Positions 41,785 through 53,530 of a stretch of 64,000 nucleotides of DNA are shown piece by piece. The position numbers and the translations under genes are program-made. Below the pieces are notes generated by a model. The model was not told where the DNA came from. It worked only from the letters and a program-made list of their open reading frames with translations, and did no database searches. The stretch lies in assembly GCF_001591345.1 (NCBI RefSeq), contig NZ_BCUS01000022.1:1-64000 (forward strand), in the 5' to 3' direction. The DNA comes from Variovorax boronicumulans NBRC 103145 (GTDB taxonomy: Bacteria; Pseudomonadota; Gammaproteobacteria; Burkholderiales; Burkholderiaceae_C). Numbering within the stretch: position 1 is the first letter of the stretch; the number at the start of each line of letters is the position of its first letter.

Positions 41785-42303
41785 ATGAACCTCAACGACA
41801 CCGACTTCCAACTGTTCGCCGTCCCGGCGACCTTCGCGCAGGACCGCGCCGTGCTCGACGCGCGCTGGAAGGAACTGCAGCGCGAGGCGCACCCGGACCG
41901 CTTCGCCGCGCAGGGCGCCGCGGCGCAGCGCGTGGCCATGCAGTGGTCGGTGCGCATCAACGAGGCCTACCAGCGGTTGAAAGACCCGATCCGCCGCGCG
42001 AGCTACATCTGCGAACTCAACGGCGCGCCGCTGAATGCCGAGAACAACACGGCGATGCCCGGCGCCTTTCTGATGCAGCAGATGGAATGGCGCGAAGCGC
42101 TCGACGACGCCCGCGACATCGCCGCCGTCGAGGTGCTGCAGGAGGACGTCGAAACCACGCGCGCCCGCGCACTCTCGTCACTCGACTGGCTGATCGACGA
42201 GAAGGGTGACTACCCCGGTGCCGTTCAGCAAGTGAGAGCCCTCATGTTCATTGAGCGCTTCGGCGAGGACGTCGAGAAAAAACTCGATCAGTTGGGACAA
42301 TAA
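41785..42303 (+). CDS. hscB: Fe-S co-chaperone HscB
   Basis: 172 residues. N-terminal J-domain with HPD at 36-38 (EAHPDRF) that stimulates HscA ATPase, and a C-terminal helical bundle that binds IscU (AFLMQQMEWREALDDA). No clear Shine-Dalgarno; the terminator U-run lies immediately upstream. An in-frame ATG at 41761 lies within the terminator region and is a less likely start. Confidence 0.95.
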   Translation: MNLNDTDFQLFAVPATFAQDRAVLDARWKELQREAHPDRFAAQGAAAQRVAMQWSVRINEAYQRLKDPIRRASYICELNGAPLNAENNTAMPGAFLMQQMEWREALDDARDIAAVEVLQEDVETTRARALSSLDWLIDEKGDYPGAVQQVRALMFIERFGEDVEKKLDQLGQ

Positions 42304-42309
42304 GCCCTT

Positions 42310-44172
42310 ATGGCTCTTCTTCAGATTTCCGAACCCGGCCAGGCGCCTGACCCGCACCAGCGCCGCATCGCCGTGGGCATCGACTTGGGCACCACGCATT
42401 CGCTGGTGGCCTCGGTGCGCAACGGCGTGGCCGAATGCCTGCCCGACGACCAGGGCCGCGTGCTGCTGCCCTCGGCCGTGCGCTACCTGGACGGCGATCG
42501 CCGCCAGATCGGCTTCGACGCCGTGGCCGCGCGCGCGCAGGACCCCGCCAACACCATCACCTCGGTCAAGCGGCTCATGGGCCGCGGCCTGGCCGACATT
42601 GCGAACCGCGACGCCATGTCGTACCGCATCGGCGGCGACGACGGCGGCATGGTCAAGGTGCAGACCTCGGCCGGCGAGAAGTCGCCCGTCGAGATCAGCG
42701 CCGAGATCCTGGCCACGCTGCGCTACCGCGCCGAAGACACCTTCGACGACGAGCTCTACGGCGCCGTCATCACCGTGCCGGCCTACTTCGACGAAGGCCA
42801 GCGCCAGGCGACCAAGGACGCGGCGCAGCTCGCGGGCCTGAACGTGCTGCGTCTCATCAGCGAGCCGACCGCCGCAGCCATCGCCTACGGCCTGGACAAC
42901 GCGAGCGAAGGCGTCTATGCGGTCTATGACCTGGGCGGCGGCACCTTCGACATCTCGATCCTGCGGCTCACGCAAGGCGTGTTCGAAGTGATCGCCACGG
43001 GTGGCGACTCGGCCCTCGGCGGCGACGACTACGACCACGCGATCGCCGACTTCGTGCTCGCGCAGACCGGCCGTCAGGCCGGCAGCGACAACGACCGCGC
43101 CGCACTGCTCGTGGCCGCGCGCGCCGCCAAGGAAGCGCTGACCGATGCCGAGTCGACCCTCTTCAGCGCCGCGCTGGCGGGCGGCAATGCCGAGTTCACG
43201 CTGACGCGCGCGCAGTTCTTCGCCGCCACGCAGGCGCTCACCGACCGCACCCTCGCGGCCGTGCGCAAGGCACTGCGCGACGCCAAGCTCAAGCCTGAAG
43301 AGCTGCAGGGCATCGTGCTCGTCGGCGGCTCCACGCGCATGCCGCAGATCCGCAGAGCGGTGGCCGCCTATTTCGGGCGCGAGCCGCTGATCAACCTGAA
43401 CCCCGATGAGGTCGTGGCGCTCGGCGCCGCCATCCAGGCCAACCAGCTGGCCGGCAACAACGGCGCGGGCGAACTGCTGCTGCTCGACGTGATCCCGCTG
43501 TCGCTCGGCATCGAGACCATGGGCGGCCTGGTCGAGCGCATCGTGCCGCGCAACCAGACCATCCCCACCGCGATGGCGCAGGACTTCACGACCTACCAGG
43601 ACGGCCAGACCGCGTTGGCGCTGCATGTGGTGCAGGGCGAGCGCGACCTCGTGTCCGACTGCCGCAGCCTCGCGCGCTTCACGCTGCGCGGCATCCCGCC
43701 GATGGCGGCCGGCGCGGCGCGCATCCGCGTGACCTTCACTGTTGACGCCGACGGCCTGCTGAGCGTGAGCGCCAAGGAGCAGGGCAGCGGCGTCGAGGCC
43801 AGCGTGGCGGTCAAGCCGTCGTACGGCCTGTCGGACGACCAGATCGCGACCATGCTGCAGGAGAGCTTCTCCACCGCCCAGCAGGACATGCAGGCCCGTG
43901 CGCTGGTGGAGTCGCGCGTCGATGCCGACCGCATGCTGCTGGCCACGCAGAGCGCGCTCGATGCCGACGGCGACCTGCTGAGCGCCGAAGAGCGCGCCGC
44001 CATCGACGCCTCGATGGCGCGGCTGCGCGACGTTGCCAAGAGCAGCAACGAAGCTGCCGCGATCGAAGCCGCCACGAAGGCGCTGGCCAACGACACCGAA
44101 GCCTTCGCCGCCCAGCGCATGAACGCGGGCATTGCACGCGCGCTCGCGGGCCGCAAGGTCGAATCCCTGTAG
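42310..44172 (+). CDS. hscA: Fe-S chaperone HscA (Hsp70 family)
   Basis: 620 residues. Hsp70 ATPase domain: [55 protein letters not shown]; followed by the substrate-binding beta domain ([14 protein letters not shown]) and helical lid. It binds the LPPVK motif of IscU to drive cluster transfer. Six bases after hscB. Confidence 0.97.
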   Translation: MALLQISEPGQAPDPHQRRIAVGIDLGTTHSLVASVRNGVAECLPDDQGRVLLPSAVRYLDGDRRQIGFDAVAARAQDPANTITSVKRLMGRGLADIANRDAMSYRIGGDDGGMVKVQTSAGEKSPVEISAEILATLRYRAEDTFDDELYGAVITVPAYFDEGQRQATKDAAQLAGLNVLRLISEPTAAAIAYGLDNASEGVYAVYDLGGGTFDISILRLTQGVFEVIATGGDSALGGDDYDHAIADFVLAQTGRQAGSDNDRAALLVAARAAKEALTDAESTLFSAALAGGNAEFTLTRAQFFAATQALTDRTLAAVRKALRDAKLKPEELQGIVLVGGSTRMPQIRRAVAAYFGREPLINLNPDEVVALGAAIQANQLAGNNGAGELLLLDVIPLSLGIETMGGLVERIVPRNQTIPTAMAQDFTTYQDGQTALALHVVQGERDLVSDCRSLARFTLRGIPPMAAGAARIRVTFTVDADGLLSVSAKEQGSGVEASVAVKPSYGLSDDQIATMLQESFSTAQQDMQARALVESRVDADRMLLATQSALDADGDLLSAEERAAIDASMARLRDVAKSSNEAAAIEAATKALANDTEAFAAQRMNAGIARALAGRKVESL

Positions 44173-44185
44173 ACAGAACAATTTC

Positions 44186-44524
44186 ATGCCCACGATCAAG
44201 ATCTACCCGCATCCCGAGTACTGCCCGCAAGGCGCCGAGATCACCGCGCCCGCCGGCACCTCGATCTGCGAGGCGCTGCTCGACAACGACATCAACATCG
44301 AGCACGCCTGCGAGATGAGCTGCGCCTGCACCACCTGCCACGTGATCGTGCGCGCGGGCTTCGACTCGCTGAACGAAGCGGAAGAGGGCGAAGAAGATTT
44401 GCTCGACCGCGCCTGGGGCCTGGAGCCGCAATCGCGCCTGAGTTGCCAGTCGATCCTGGCGCAGGAAAATGTGACGATCGAGATTCCCAAGTACTCGATC
44501 AACCACGCCAAGGAAAACCACTGA
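44186..44524 (+). CDS. fdx: ISC-type 2Fe-2S ferredoxin
   Basis: 112 residues. Adrenodoxin-type ferredoxin: ligands Cys42, Cys48, Cys51 (in ACEMSCACTTCHV) and Cys87 (LSCQS). Supplies electrons for cluster assembly on IscU. Stop overlaps the dnaQ start (TGATG). No iscX gene follows. Confidence 0.96.
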   Translation: MPTIKIYPHPEYCPQGAEITAPAGTSICEALLDNDINIEHACEMSCACTTCHVIVRAGFDSLNEAEEGEEDLLDRAWGLEPQSRLSCQSILAQENVTIEIPKYSINHAKENH

Positions 44525-45231
44525 TGTCGCGCCAGATCGTTCTCGATACCGAAACCACCGGGCTCTCTGCGGAGAACGGCGACCGCATCATCGAGCTGGG
44601 CTGCGTGGAGCTGTTCGCGCGCAAGCTCACCGGCAACGACCTGCACATCTACTTCAACCCGGAGCGCGAGAGCCACGAGGACGCGCTCAAGGTCCACGGC
44701 CTGACCACCGACTTCCTGCGCGACAAGCCGAAGTTCGCCACGCTGGGCAAGGACATCATCGAGTACCTGCGCGACGCCGAGCTCATCATTCACAACGCGG
44801 CCTTCGACGTCGGCTTTCTCAACAAGGAATTCGAGCGCGCCGGCCTGCCGCCGCTCAAGACCTTCGTGAGCGAAGTGACCGACACGCTGGCCATGGCCAA
44901 GCTGGTCTATCCCGGCAAGCGCAATTCGCTCGACGCGCTGTGCGACCGCTTCGGTGTCGACCGCTCGAACCGCACCTTCCACGGCGCCAAGCTCGACGCG
45001 CAGCTGCTCGCCGACGTCTACATCAACCTCACGCGCGGGCAGGACGCCCTGCTGATCGACGTGGCCTCGAACGAGCCCGCGCAGGGCACGACGGTCGTGG
45101 CCATCGACCTGAGCCAGTTCGAGCTGCCGGTGATCGCGGCGGCAGAGCACGAACTCACCGCGCACGAGGCCGTGTTGTCGCAACTCGACAAATCCAGCGG
45201 CGGAAAAACTTTATTTCGCCAAAACGGCTGA
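44524..45231 (+). CDS. dnaQ: DNA polymerase III epsilon subunit (3'-5' exonuclease)
   Basis: 235 residues. DEDDh exonuclease: Exo I LDTETTGL (Asp8, Glu10), Exo II NAAFDVGFLN, Exo III FHGAKLDAQLLADVY. The C-terminal extension that binds the alpha subunit is present. Proofreads replication. Its ATG overlaps the fdx stop, so translation is coupled to the Fe-S operon, an uncommon position for dnaQ. Confidence 0.95.
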   Translation: MSRQIVLDTETTGLSAENGDRIIELGCVELFARKLTGNDLHIYFNPERESHEDALKVHGLTTDFLRDKPKFATLGKDIIEYLRDAELIIHNAAFDVGFLNKEFERAGLPPLKTFVSEVTDTLAMAKLVYPGKRNSLDALCDRFGVDRSNRTFHGAKLDAQLLADVYINLTRGQDALLIDVASNEPAQGTTVVAIDLSQFELPVIAAAEHELTAHEAVLSQLDKSSGGKTLFRQNG

Positions 45232-45306
45232 AAAGCTATGGCATAATCTGAGGCTTCGCACAACGCGATACGTGTTCAAGACACTGAACTCAAAAGCAGT
45301 GTCTCA

Positions 45307-45381
45307 GGGCGGTTAGCTCAGGGGTAGAGCACAGCATTCACACTGCTGGGGTCGGAGGTTCGAAGCCTCCACCGCCCACCA
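45307..45381 (+). tRNA. tRNA-Val (anticodon CAC)
   Basis: 75 bases folding as a cloverleaf: acceptor GGGCGGT/ACCGCCC, D stem GCTC/GAGC, anticodon stem CAGCA/TGCTG with loop TTCACAC (anticodon CAC, codon GTG), T stem GGAGG/CCTCC with TTCGAAG loop, discriminator A and encoded CCA at 45379-45381. A -10-like CATAAT at 45242-45247 suggests its own promoter after dnaQ. Confidence 0.95.
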
Positions 45382-45398
45382 TTTCAGACCTACGACAG

Positions 45399-45453
45399 AC
45401 GGCACCATCAGGTGCCGTTTTCGTTTCAGGCGGCACCTTCGGGTGCCGTTTTT
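45399..45453 (+). terminator. Two tandem terminators after tRNA-Val
   Basis: First hairpin ACGGCACC/GGTGCCGT (45399-45418, loop ATCA) followed by TTTTCGTTT. Second hairpin CGGCACC/GGTGCCG (45431-45448, loop TTCG) followed by TTTTTG. Both stems have almost the same sequence, suggesting duplication. They also sit at the 3' end of the convergent EPS operon. Confidence 0.8.
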
Positions 45454-45501
45454 GTGGGTCCCGCACAAATCCCGATGCCATTCGGGACGGGTCTGCCGCG
45501 C

Positions 45502-48062
<2,561 letters not shown>

Positions 48063-48122
48063 GGTGACCAGCCTTTGTGTGTGCAGTGGGTGATGAACCG
48101 GATTGCTTCGAGGGCGTGCTGC

Positions 48123-48917
48123 TCAGATCAGGCCCGTGTGAACGGCGAGGTTCACCGCCTGGGCGCGCGAATGCACATGCAGCTTCTTGTAGATGCTCTT
48201 GATGTGCACGTTGACCGTCTGGCCCGTGATGCCGAGCTTGGCGCCGATCTCCGCCGAGACGTAGCCCGACGCCACGTGGCGAAGGACCTGGCTCTCGCGC
48301 GGTGTCAGCGTCGTGTCGCGCAGCGGCGACGCGTCGTCGGCGGGCTGCGGCTCACGGGGCTGGTGGTTCAGGCGGTGCAGCAGGCGCCGCGCGAGCCGCG
48401 GCGTGATGACGGCGCCGCCGTTCACCACGTGCAGCACCGCGTCGGCAAAGCTCTGCAGCCAGGCGTTCTTCAGCAGATAGCCCGTGGCGCCCAGCTCGAA
48501 GGCGCGCAGCACGTGGGCATCGTCCTCGAGCGCGGAGATCACGATGATCTCGCCGTTGCCATGGTGACGGCGCGCCTCGGCGATCAGCTCGAAGCCCATG
48601 CCGTCGCTGAGCCGCAGGTCGACCATCAGCACGTCGAACGCATGCGTGGCCAAGAGCTTGCGCCCCTCGCGGATGCTGTCGGCCTGGCCTTCGAGCTGGA
48701 TGCGAAGGTCCGACAGCAACTCCTGCGCGATCACCCGGCGCATGTACTCGTCGTCGTCGATGAGCAGCACGCGCACCGGCGATTTTTCCTGGCCCGTCAT
48801 GAAGTCCGGCCACAGCCTCGCGGCGGGCGCGCACACGGGGGCGGACGGGCCCGGGCGGCGCGGCGCCATCACGGCGGGGGTGGGGTCGCCAGAGGGTGTG
48901 AGCGTGTTTTCAGCCAT
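48123..48917 (-). CDS. LuxR/NarL-type response regulator within EPS operon
   Basis: 264 residues from ATG 48917, or 225 if translation starts at Met40 (48800). Receiver with LIDDDEYMRR, phospho-acceptor Asp100 in MVDLRLSDG and Lys in LLKNAW; C-terminal LuxR HTH with LTPRESQVLRHVASGYVSAEIGAKLGITGQTVNVHIKSIYKKL. The first ~45 residues are Pro/Ala-rich and not part of the receiver. Start overlaps the galE end by 8 bases. No cognate kinase in the window; likely adjusts EPS or linked surface functions. Confidence 0.9.
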   Translation of the reverse strand: MAENTLTPSGDPTPAVMAPRRPGPSAPVCAPAARLWPDFMTGQEKSPVRVLLIDDDEYMRRVIAQELLSDLRIQLEGQADSIREGRKLLATHAFDVLMVDLRLSDGMGFELIAEARRHHGNGEIIVISALEDDAHVLRAFELGATGYLLKNAWLQSFADAVLHVVNGGAVITPRLARRLLHRLNHQPREPQPADDASPLRDTTLTPRESQVLRHVASGYVSAEIGAKLGITGQTVNVHIKSIYKKLHVHSRAQAVNLAVHTGLI

Positions 48918-50019
48918 GTTCTTGCCCCGGTTGAAGTGATTGAGGGACGGCGGTCGGTGCGGCGCCGTCGGCGGCGCGGACCGGGAAGCCCGGCACCGGT
49001 TCGTCGAAGCCGCGCGGGTTCGCCAGCTGCCAGCGCCAGCTGTCGGCGCACATCTGGTCCAGGCTGCGCTGCGCGCGCCAGCCGAGCCGGTCCTGGGCGT
49101 GCTGCACGTCCGCCCAGTAGGCCGGGGCGTCGCCGGGACGACGCGGACCGATGTGCACCGCGATGCGGTGCCCGCATGCGCGTTCGAAGGCCGCGATCAC
49201 GTCGAGCACCGACGCGCCGTGCCCCGTGCCCAGGTTCACCGTGAGCAAGCCCCGATGCAGCGTCGCGTACCGCAGGGCCGCCACATGGCCTTCGGCCACG
49301 TCCATCACGTGCACGTAGTCGCGCACACCCGTGCCGTCGTGCGTCTCGTAGTCGTTGCCGTGCACGACGACGTGCCCGCGCTCGCCCACCGCGACCTGCG
49401 AGACATACGGCACCAGGTTGTCGGGCGGTCCCTGCGGGTGTTCGCCCAGCAGGCCGCTCTCGTGCGCGCCGATGGGGTTGAAGAAACGCAGGCATGCGAT
49501 GCCCCAGCGCGGATCGGAGCGGGCGAGGTCCGCGAGCATGCGCTCCACCATCACCTTGGAGCGCCCGTAGGGGTTGACGGCCGCGTACGACGCGCTTTCC
49601 CGTATCGGCGAGCGCGGGATGTCGCCGTAGACCGTGGCCGAGGACGAGAAGATCAGCGTGCGCACGCCGGCGCGCTCCATGGCACGCGCCAGCGCGAGGC
49701 TGCCCGCCACGTTGACGTCGTAGTAGCCGAGCGGGTCGCTCACCGAGCGGCTGACCGCTTTCAGCCCGGCCAGATGCAGCACCGCGTCGACCCCGTGCTC
49801 GGCGAACACGCGGTCGAGCACTGCCGCGTCGCGCACGTCGCCGCGCACCAGCTGCGGCTGCACGCCGCAGATGCGTGCCACGCGCTCCAGCGAGCGCGGG
49901 TCGCTGTTGACCAGCGTGTCCAGCACCACCGGCAGGTAGCCGGCCGCGATCAACGCCACGCAGGCGTGGCTTCCGACGAAGCCGGCGCCACCCGTCACCA
50001 GAATCTTTGAGTGGGTCAT
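48910..50019 (-). CDS. galE: UDP-glucose 4-epimerase
   Basis: 369 residues. SDR fold: GGAGFVGSHACVALI, HLAGLKAVSRSVSDPLGYYDVNV, SSSATVYGD, catalytic YGRSK, LRFFNPIGAHESGLLGEHPQG, GTGVRDYVHVMDVA. Supplies UDP-galactose for the polymer. ATG overlaps the glycosyltransferase stop; its end overlaps the response-regulator start. Confidence 0.95.
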   Translation of the reverse strand: MTHSKILVTGGAGFVGSHACVALIAAGYLPVVLDTLVNSDPRSLERVARICGVQPQLVRGDVRDAAVLDRVFAEHGVDAVLHLAGLKAVSRSVSDPLGYYDVNVAGSLALARAMERAGVRTLIFSSSATVYGDIPRSPIRESASYAAVNPYGRSKVMVERMLADLARSDPRWGIACLRFFNPIGAHESGLLGEHPQGPPDNLVPYVSQVAVGERGHVVVHGNDYETHDGTGVRDYVHVMDVAEGHVAALRYATLHRGLLTVNLGTGHGASVLDVIAAFERACGHRIAVHIGPRRPGDAPAYWADVQHAQDRLGWRAQRSLDQMCADSWRWQLANPRGFDEPVPGFPVRAADGAAPTAVPQSLQPGQEHG

Positions 50020-51287
50020 GGTTGGGACTCGCGCAGTGGGGTTGGTGTGGCCGTGCCTCGGTCCGCCACGCAGCGAAGCAGCGCCTGCTCGAAGCGCGAC
50101 AGGATGGCGTCCTGGTCGAGCTCCGTCTGCGCGAACGCGCGGCCCGCCGCACCGAGCGCCTGGCGCAGGCCCGGTGAGCATGCGAGCTGCGCGATCGCGT
50201 CGGCCAGCACGGCCGCATCGCCCGGGGGCACCACGAAGCCACGGTCCGCGACCACGCGGGCGAGTTCGGTGCCGGGGTGCGCCGTGGCGATCACGGCCTT
50301 GCCGCTCGCGAACATGCCGGCCAGCTTCGAGGGCATCACGAGGTCGGCGGCATCGGCACGCTGCGGCAGCACGTGGATGTCGGCCATGCCCAGCAATTCG
50401 TTGAGCCGTTCGGCGGGCTGCAGGTCGAGAAAGTGCACGCGGTCCAGGCCGGCGCAGGCCGACATCAGCGAGGCGCGGCTCGGGCCGTTGCCGCAGATGA
50501 CGAAGTGAATGTTCTGCCGGTCGGCGAGCAGGCCCGCCGCCTCGGCCAGCAGTTCGATGCCCTGCTTGGCGCCCAGGCTGCCCGCATAGAGCACGACCAC
50601 GGCATCGGGCGCAATGCCCAACTCGGCTCTGTAGCCATCGGCCGCGCGGGGAGCGGGGCGGATCGCCGAGACGTCCACCCAGTTCGGAAAGAGAACCAGC
50701 CGGCCTTCGCCGATGCCCTTGCTCCTGGCCTTGTCGACCATGGCCGCCGAGATGGTCGAGACGCGGTCGAACCTTGCCAGCAGCCATCGCTCGAGCGACA
50801 GCGCGACGCGCCGCACGCCCGCGCCGCGCATGAGGCCGAGGCCGAACGCCGCATCGACTTCGAAGTCCTGGATGTGCAGCCACGACCTGATGCCGAGCAG
50901 CTTCGCGAAGCACAGCACCGCGGGCGCGCAGAAAAGCGGCGGCTCCACGACGAACACAAGGTCGGGCTTCCAGCGCGCCTGCGCCAGCAGCAGCGGCATG
51001 CTCGACAGCATGAACGAGCACAGGTGCGCCACGCGCGCCAGCGCACGCGGCTGCGAAGGCACCCAGGTGGGCGCGCGCCAGACCGTGAGGCCGTTGCGCC
51101 CGGTGGTCTTGCGGTAGGCCCAGGCCGAATGGCCCTCGAACACCGCCCAGTGCGGGAAGAAGGGCGGCGCCGCGATCACGCGCACGTCGTGGCCCCGGGC
51201 CTGGAGCCAGTCGGCCATCTCGCCGGAGTACTTGCCGATGCCGGCCAGCTCGGGCGCGAAGTTCATCGAGTACAGCAGGATCTTCAC
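50016..51287 (-). CDS. wcaI: WcaI-family glycosyltransferase (GT4)
   Basis: 423 residues from GTG 51287 overlapping the flippase stop (GTGA). GT-B fold: N-terminal KILLYSMNFAPELAGIGKYSGEMADWL and PPFFPHWAVFEG typical of colanic acid WcaI; C-terminal nucleotide-sugar site LYAGSLGAKQGIELL and DLVMPSKLAGMFASGKAVIAT. In colanic acid synthesis WcaI is assigned as a fucosyltransferase; donor here is inferred. Confidence 0.88.
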   Translation of the reverse strand: MKILLYSMNFAPELAGIGKYSGEMADWLQARGHDVRVIAAPPFFPHWAVFEGHSAWAYRKTTGRNGLTVWRAPTWVPSQPRALARVAHLCSFMLSSMPLLLAQARWKPDLVFVVEPPLFCAPAVLCFAKLLGIRSWLHIQDFEVDAAFGLGLMRGAGVRRVALSLERWLLARFDRVSTISAAMVDKARSKGIGEGRLVLFPNWVDVSAIRPAPRAADGYRAELGIAPDAVVVLYAGSLGAKQGIELLAEAAGLLADRQNIHFVICGNGPSRASLMSACAGLDRVHFLDLQPAERLNELLGMADIHVLPQRADAADLVMPSKLAGMFASGKAVIATAHPGTELARVVADRGFVVPPGDAAVLADAIAQLACSPGLRQALGAAGRAFAQTELDQDAILSRFEQALLRCVADRGTATPTPLRESQP

Positions 51288-52552
51288 GGCGACCTCCCCA
51301 GGGCCGGGCGCAGCAGGCGCACGATCGGAAAGAAGCCGAACAGCGCGCGCATGCGCAGCTCGTACAGCACGAAGTCGGTGACGAAGGCGACGAAGAAGAC
51401 GTAGTGCGGCTTGTCCGGAAAGAGCGCGATCACGACGCCATACGAGGCCAGCCGCAGCGCGAACTCCAGCAGCGTCCACCATCCGAGCGAGCCCATCGTG
51501 GCGTTCAGCGAGAGCATCGTTTCGTGATGGACCGTGTAGGTCCTCAGCAGGAAGTACGGCGCGATGCACACGAAGATGTCGCGCGCCTCGGAGCCGAGCT
51601 TCAGCAGCGGCGCGGCCACCGCCATCAGGCCCGCCAGCCCCACGAAGAGCACGCAGCCGAGCAGGAACGAATGCCGCGCCAGCCGCAGCTTCTCGATCGT
51701 CAGGTTGGCCGCGTTGGCGTCCAGCATCGCCGGCGTCTTCGTGACGAGAAACGCCTGCACGAACTGCGAGGGCGCCTCCGCGAGAAGAAAGGCCAGCTTG
51801 AACGCGCCCACGTAGCCCAGCGGCATGAAGAGCGCCACGAGCAGCAGGTCCGACTTGCGCAGCAGGAAGGTCAGCAGCGCATACACCGTGGCGCTGGCCT
51901 GCGACGCGAGCGCCAGCACGGGCGGTCCGGCCGGTGGCGCCGCGCCGTTCGCCGGCAGGAAGATGGCCGCGCCCACGAGCACCAAGGCCAGCAGATTGAT
52001 GGCGAGCAGGTGCGCCACGCCGATCTCCAGGCCGAGCGCAGCGAGCGTCGCCACGCCCAGCACCAGCACGGTCGCGCGCACGCCCGACTCCAGGTTGAGC
52101 AGGCCCGCGTGGCCCAGGCCCCGGCTGTACGACAGGCGCAGGCTGTTGAAGGCGAAGACCGCGAGCGACAGCACGATCAGCATGAAGGGCGCGCCGGCCA
52201 CCGGCAGGCGCTGCGCCCCCACGACGCCGGCCGCGAGCAGCGCGGCCAGCGGCAGCCCGATCGCCAGCGTGCGCACCAGGTCGCCGCGGGTCACGCGGGG
52301 CGGCACGCTTGCGGCATAGCGCGAGAACAGCAGCGAACTGCCCAGCGTGCCCACGACCAGCGCCACTTCCAGCACCGACTGGTAGACGGAGTACTCGCCG
52401 AAGCGCGCGGGCGCCACCTGCGCCGCGATCAGGAAGATCGCCAGGAAACCCGACAGGTACACATACAGCCGCGACGCGAGGGCCCCCAGCCCCAGGCGCT
52501 GCGCCAGGCGGATGCCGGGCAGGGCGAACGAGGTGCCGGCGGCGTGCTTCAT
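51284..52552 (-). CDS. wzx: Wzx-type polysaccharide flippase
   Basis: 422 residues with about 12 membrane helices and no soluble domain (RLYVYLSGFLAIFLIAAQVAPARFGEYSVYQ at the start; paired hydrophobic repeats throughout). MATE/MOP-type oligosaccharide flippase that turns the lipid-linked repeat unit to the periplasm. ATG overlaps the upstream gene stop (ATGA). Confidence 0.85.
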   Translation of the reverse strand: MKHAAGTSFALPGIRLAQRLGLGALASRLYVYLSGFLAIFLIAAQVAPARFGEYSVYQSVLEVALVVGTLGSSLLFSRYAASVPPRVTRGDLVRTLAIGLPLAALLAAGVVGAQRLPVAGAPFMLIVLSLAVFAFNSLRLSYSRGLGHAGLLNLESGVRATVLVLGVATLAALGLEIGVAHLLAINLLALVLVGAAIFLPANGAAPPAGPPVLALASQASATVYALLTFLLRKSDLLLVALFMPLGYVGAFKLAFLLAEAPSQFVQAFLVTKTPAMLDANAANLTIEKLRLARHSFLLGCVLFVGLAGLMAVAAPLLKLGSEARDIFVCIAPYFLLRTYTVHHETMLSLNATMGSLGWWTLLEFALRLASYGVVIALFPDKPHYVFFVAFVTDFVLYELRMRALFGFFPIVRLLRPALGRSP

Positions 52553-53505
52553 GGCGTGCTCCCGTCCGCGGGGTGCTTCGGCGTTGGCGCCTGCGCGACG
52601 CCCAGGGTGTCGGCCATGCGGCGCGCGCGCGACGCGATCCGGTGCGCGTTGTTCTTGGCCCGGCGCGCCATCTGCAGTGCCCAGGTCAGCGCCGCGACCG
52701 TGTACACGCGGCGATGCAGCGCGGGCTGCATCGCCAGCTTGGCGGCGCCCTGGAAGTGCAGCGCGAGCACGCGCACCGTGTCGCCCGCCGGCGTCTGCAG
52801 GCAGGGCTGGCCGTCGATGAAGGCCAGGCGCTTGGCGCCGCCGCGCACGCGGAACTCGCGCACGAAGTGGTTGGTGCCGCCGTTGACGTTGTGGTCGATC
52901 ACTTGGCCGTCGAACACCCGGTTGATCGGCACCGTGTTGCCGCTGGCCTGCGCCCACAGGTACAGCAACGTCATGTCGGACACCCCGCCGCGCACGCTGC
53001 GGGTCGCGAAGCGCTCGGCGATCTCGCGCAGCTGGTGCAGGCCTGCGGGCGTGCTGTACATGCGCAGGAGGCAGGCGACGAAGTCCTGCAGGCCGGCCGC
53101 CGTCCAGTAGCTCACGTGCGGCGAGATCTGGCAGGGGTTCCAGCCGTCGGTGGGCAAGATGCTGGAGCCGGAGAAGTCGGCGTGGCCCACCAGACGCGCA
53201 ATGTGGGCGCCGACGCCGTTGAACAGCAGCACGTCGCTGTCGATCAGCACGAAGGCGCGGCAGTTGGGGTGCGCCGCCAGGTGGTTGGCCAGCAGGAAGT
53301 AGCGCCGGAAGCAGATCTTCTCGAACGCCGGCGTGTTGCTCGACAGGTGCACGTAGGCCCGGCAGAAGCGTTCGTATGCCGGGCCGGCGTCGGTGTCCGA
53401 CAGGACGACCAGCTGCTCCTGCGCCATGGCCGCGGATTCGCAGCACAGGCGCAGGGCCGTGTTCTGGCGGTCTTCCACAACGATGAAGGGGAGGGCGTGG
53501 TCCAT
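52549..53505 (-). CDS. Putative glycosyltransferase with DxD motif
   Basis: 318 residues, soluble. FVLIDSDVLLF gives a DxD-type motif (Asp89, Asp91) preceded by an LVVLSDTD strand and a KICFRRYFLL helix, as in GT-A transferases using a metal-bound sugar nucleotide. GGTNHFV and HFQGAAKLAM near the C-terminus contain a His typical of GT8-like metal sites. No specific family is recognised. Sugar unknown. Twenty-five bases after the GH29-like gene stop region, in the EPS operon. Confidence 0.65.
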   Translation of the reverse strand: MDHALPFIVVEDRQNTALRLCCESAAMAQEQLVVLSDTDAGPAYERFCRAYVHLSSNTPAFEKICFRRYFLLANHLAAHPNCRAFVLIDSDVLLFNGVGAHIARLVGHADFSGSSILPTDGWNPCQISPHVSYWTAAGLQDFVACLLRMYSTPAGLHQLREIAERFATRSVRGGVSDMTLLYLWAQASGNTVPINRVFDGQVIDHNVNGGTNHFVREFRVRGGAKRLAFIDGQPCLQTPAGDTVRVLALHFQGAAKLAMQPALHRRVYTVAALTWALQMARRAKNNAHRIASRARRMADTLGVAQAPTPKHPADGSTP

Positions 53506-53530
53506 GGTCGGGCAAGCGGGTTGGTACGGG

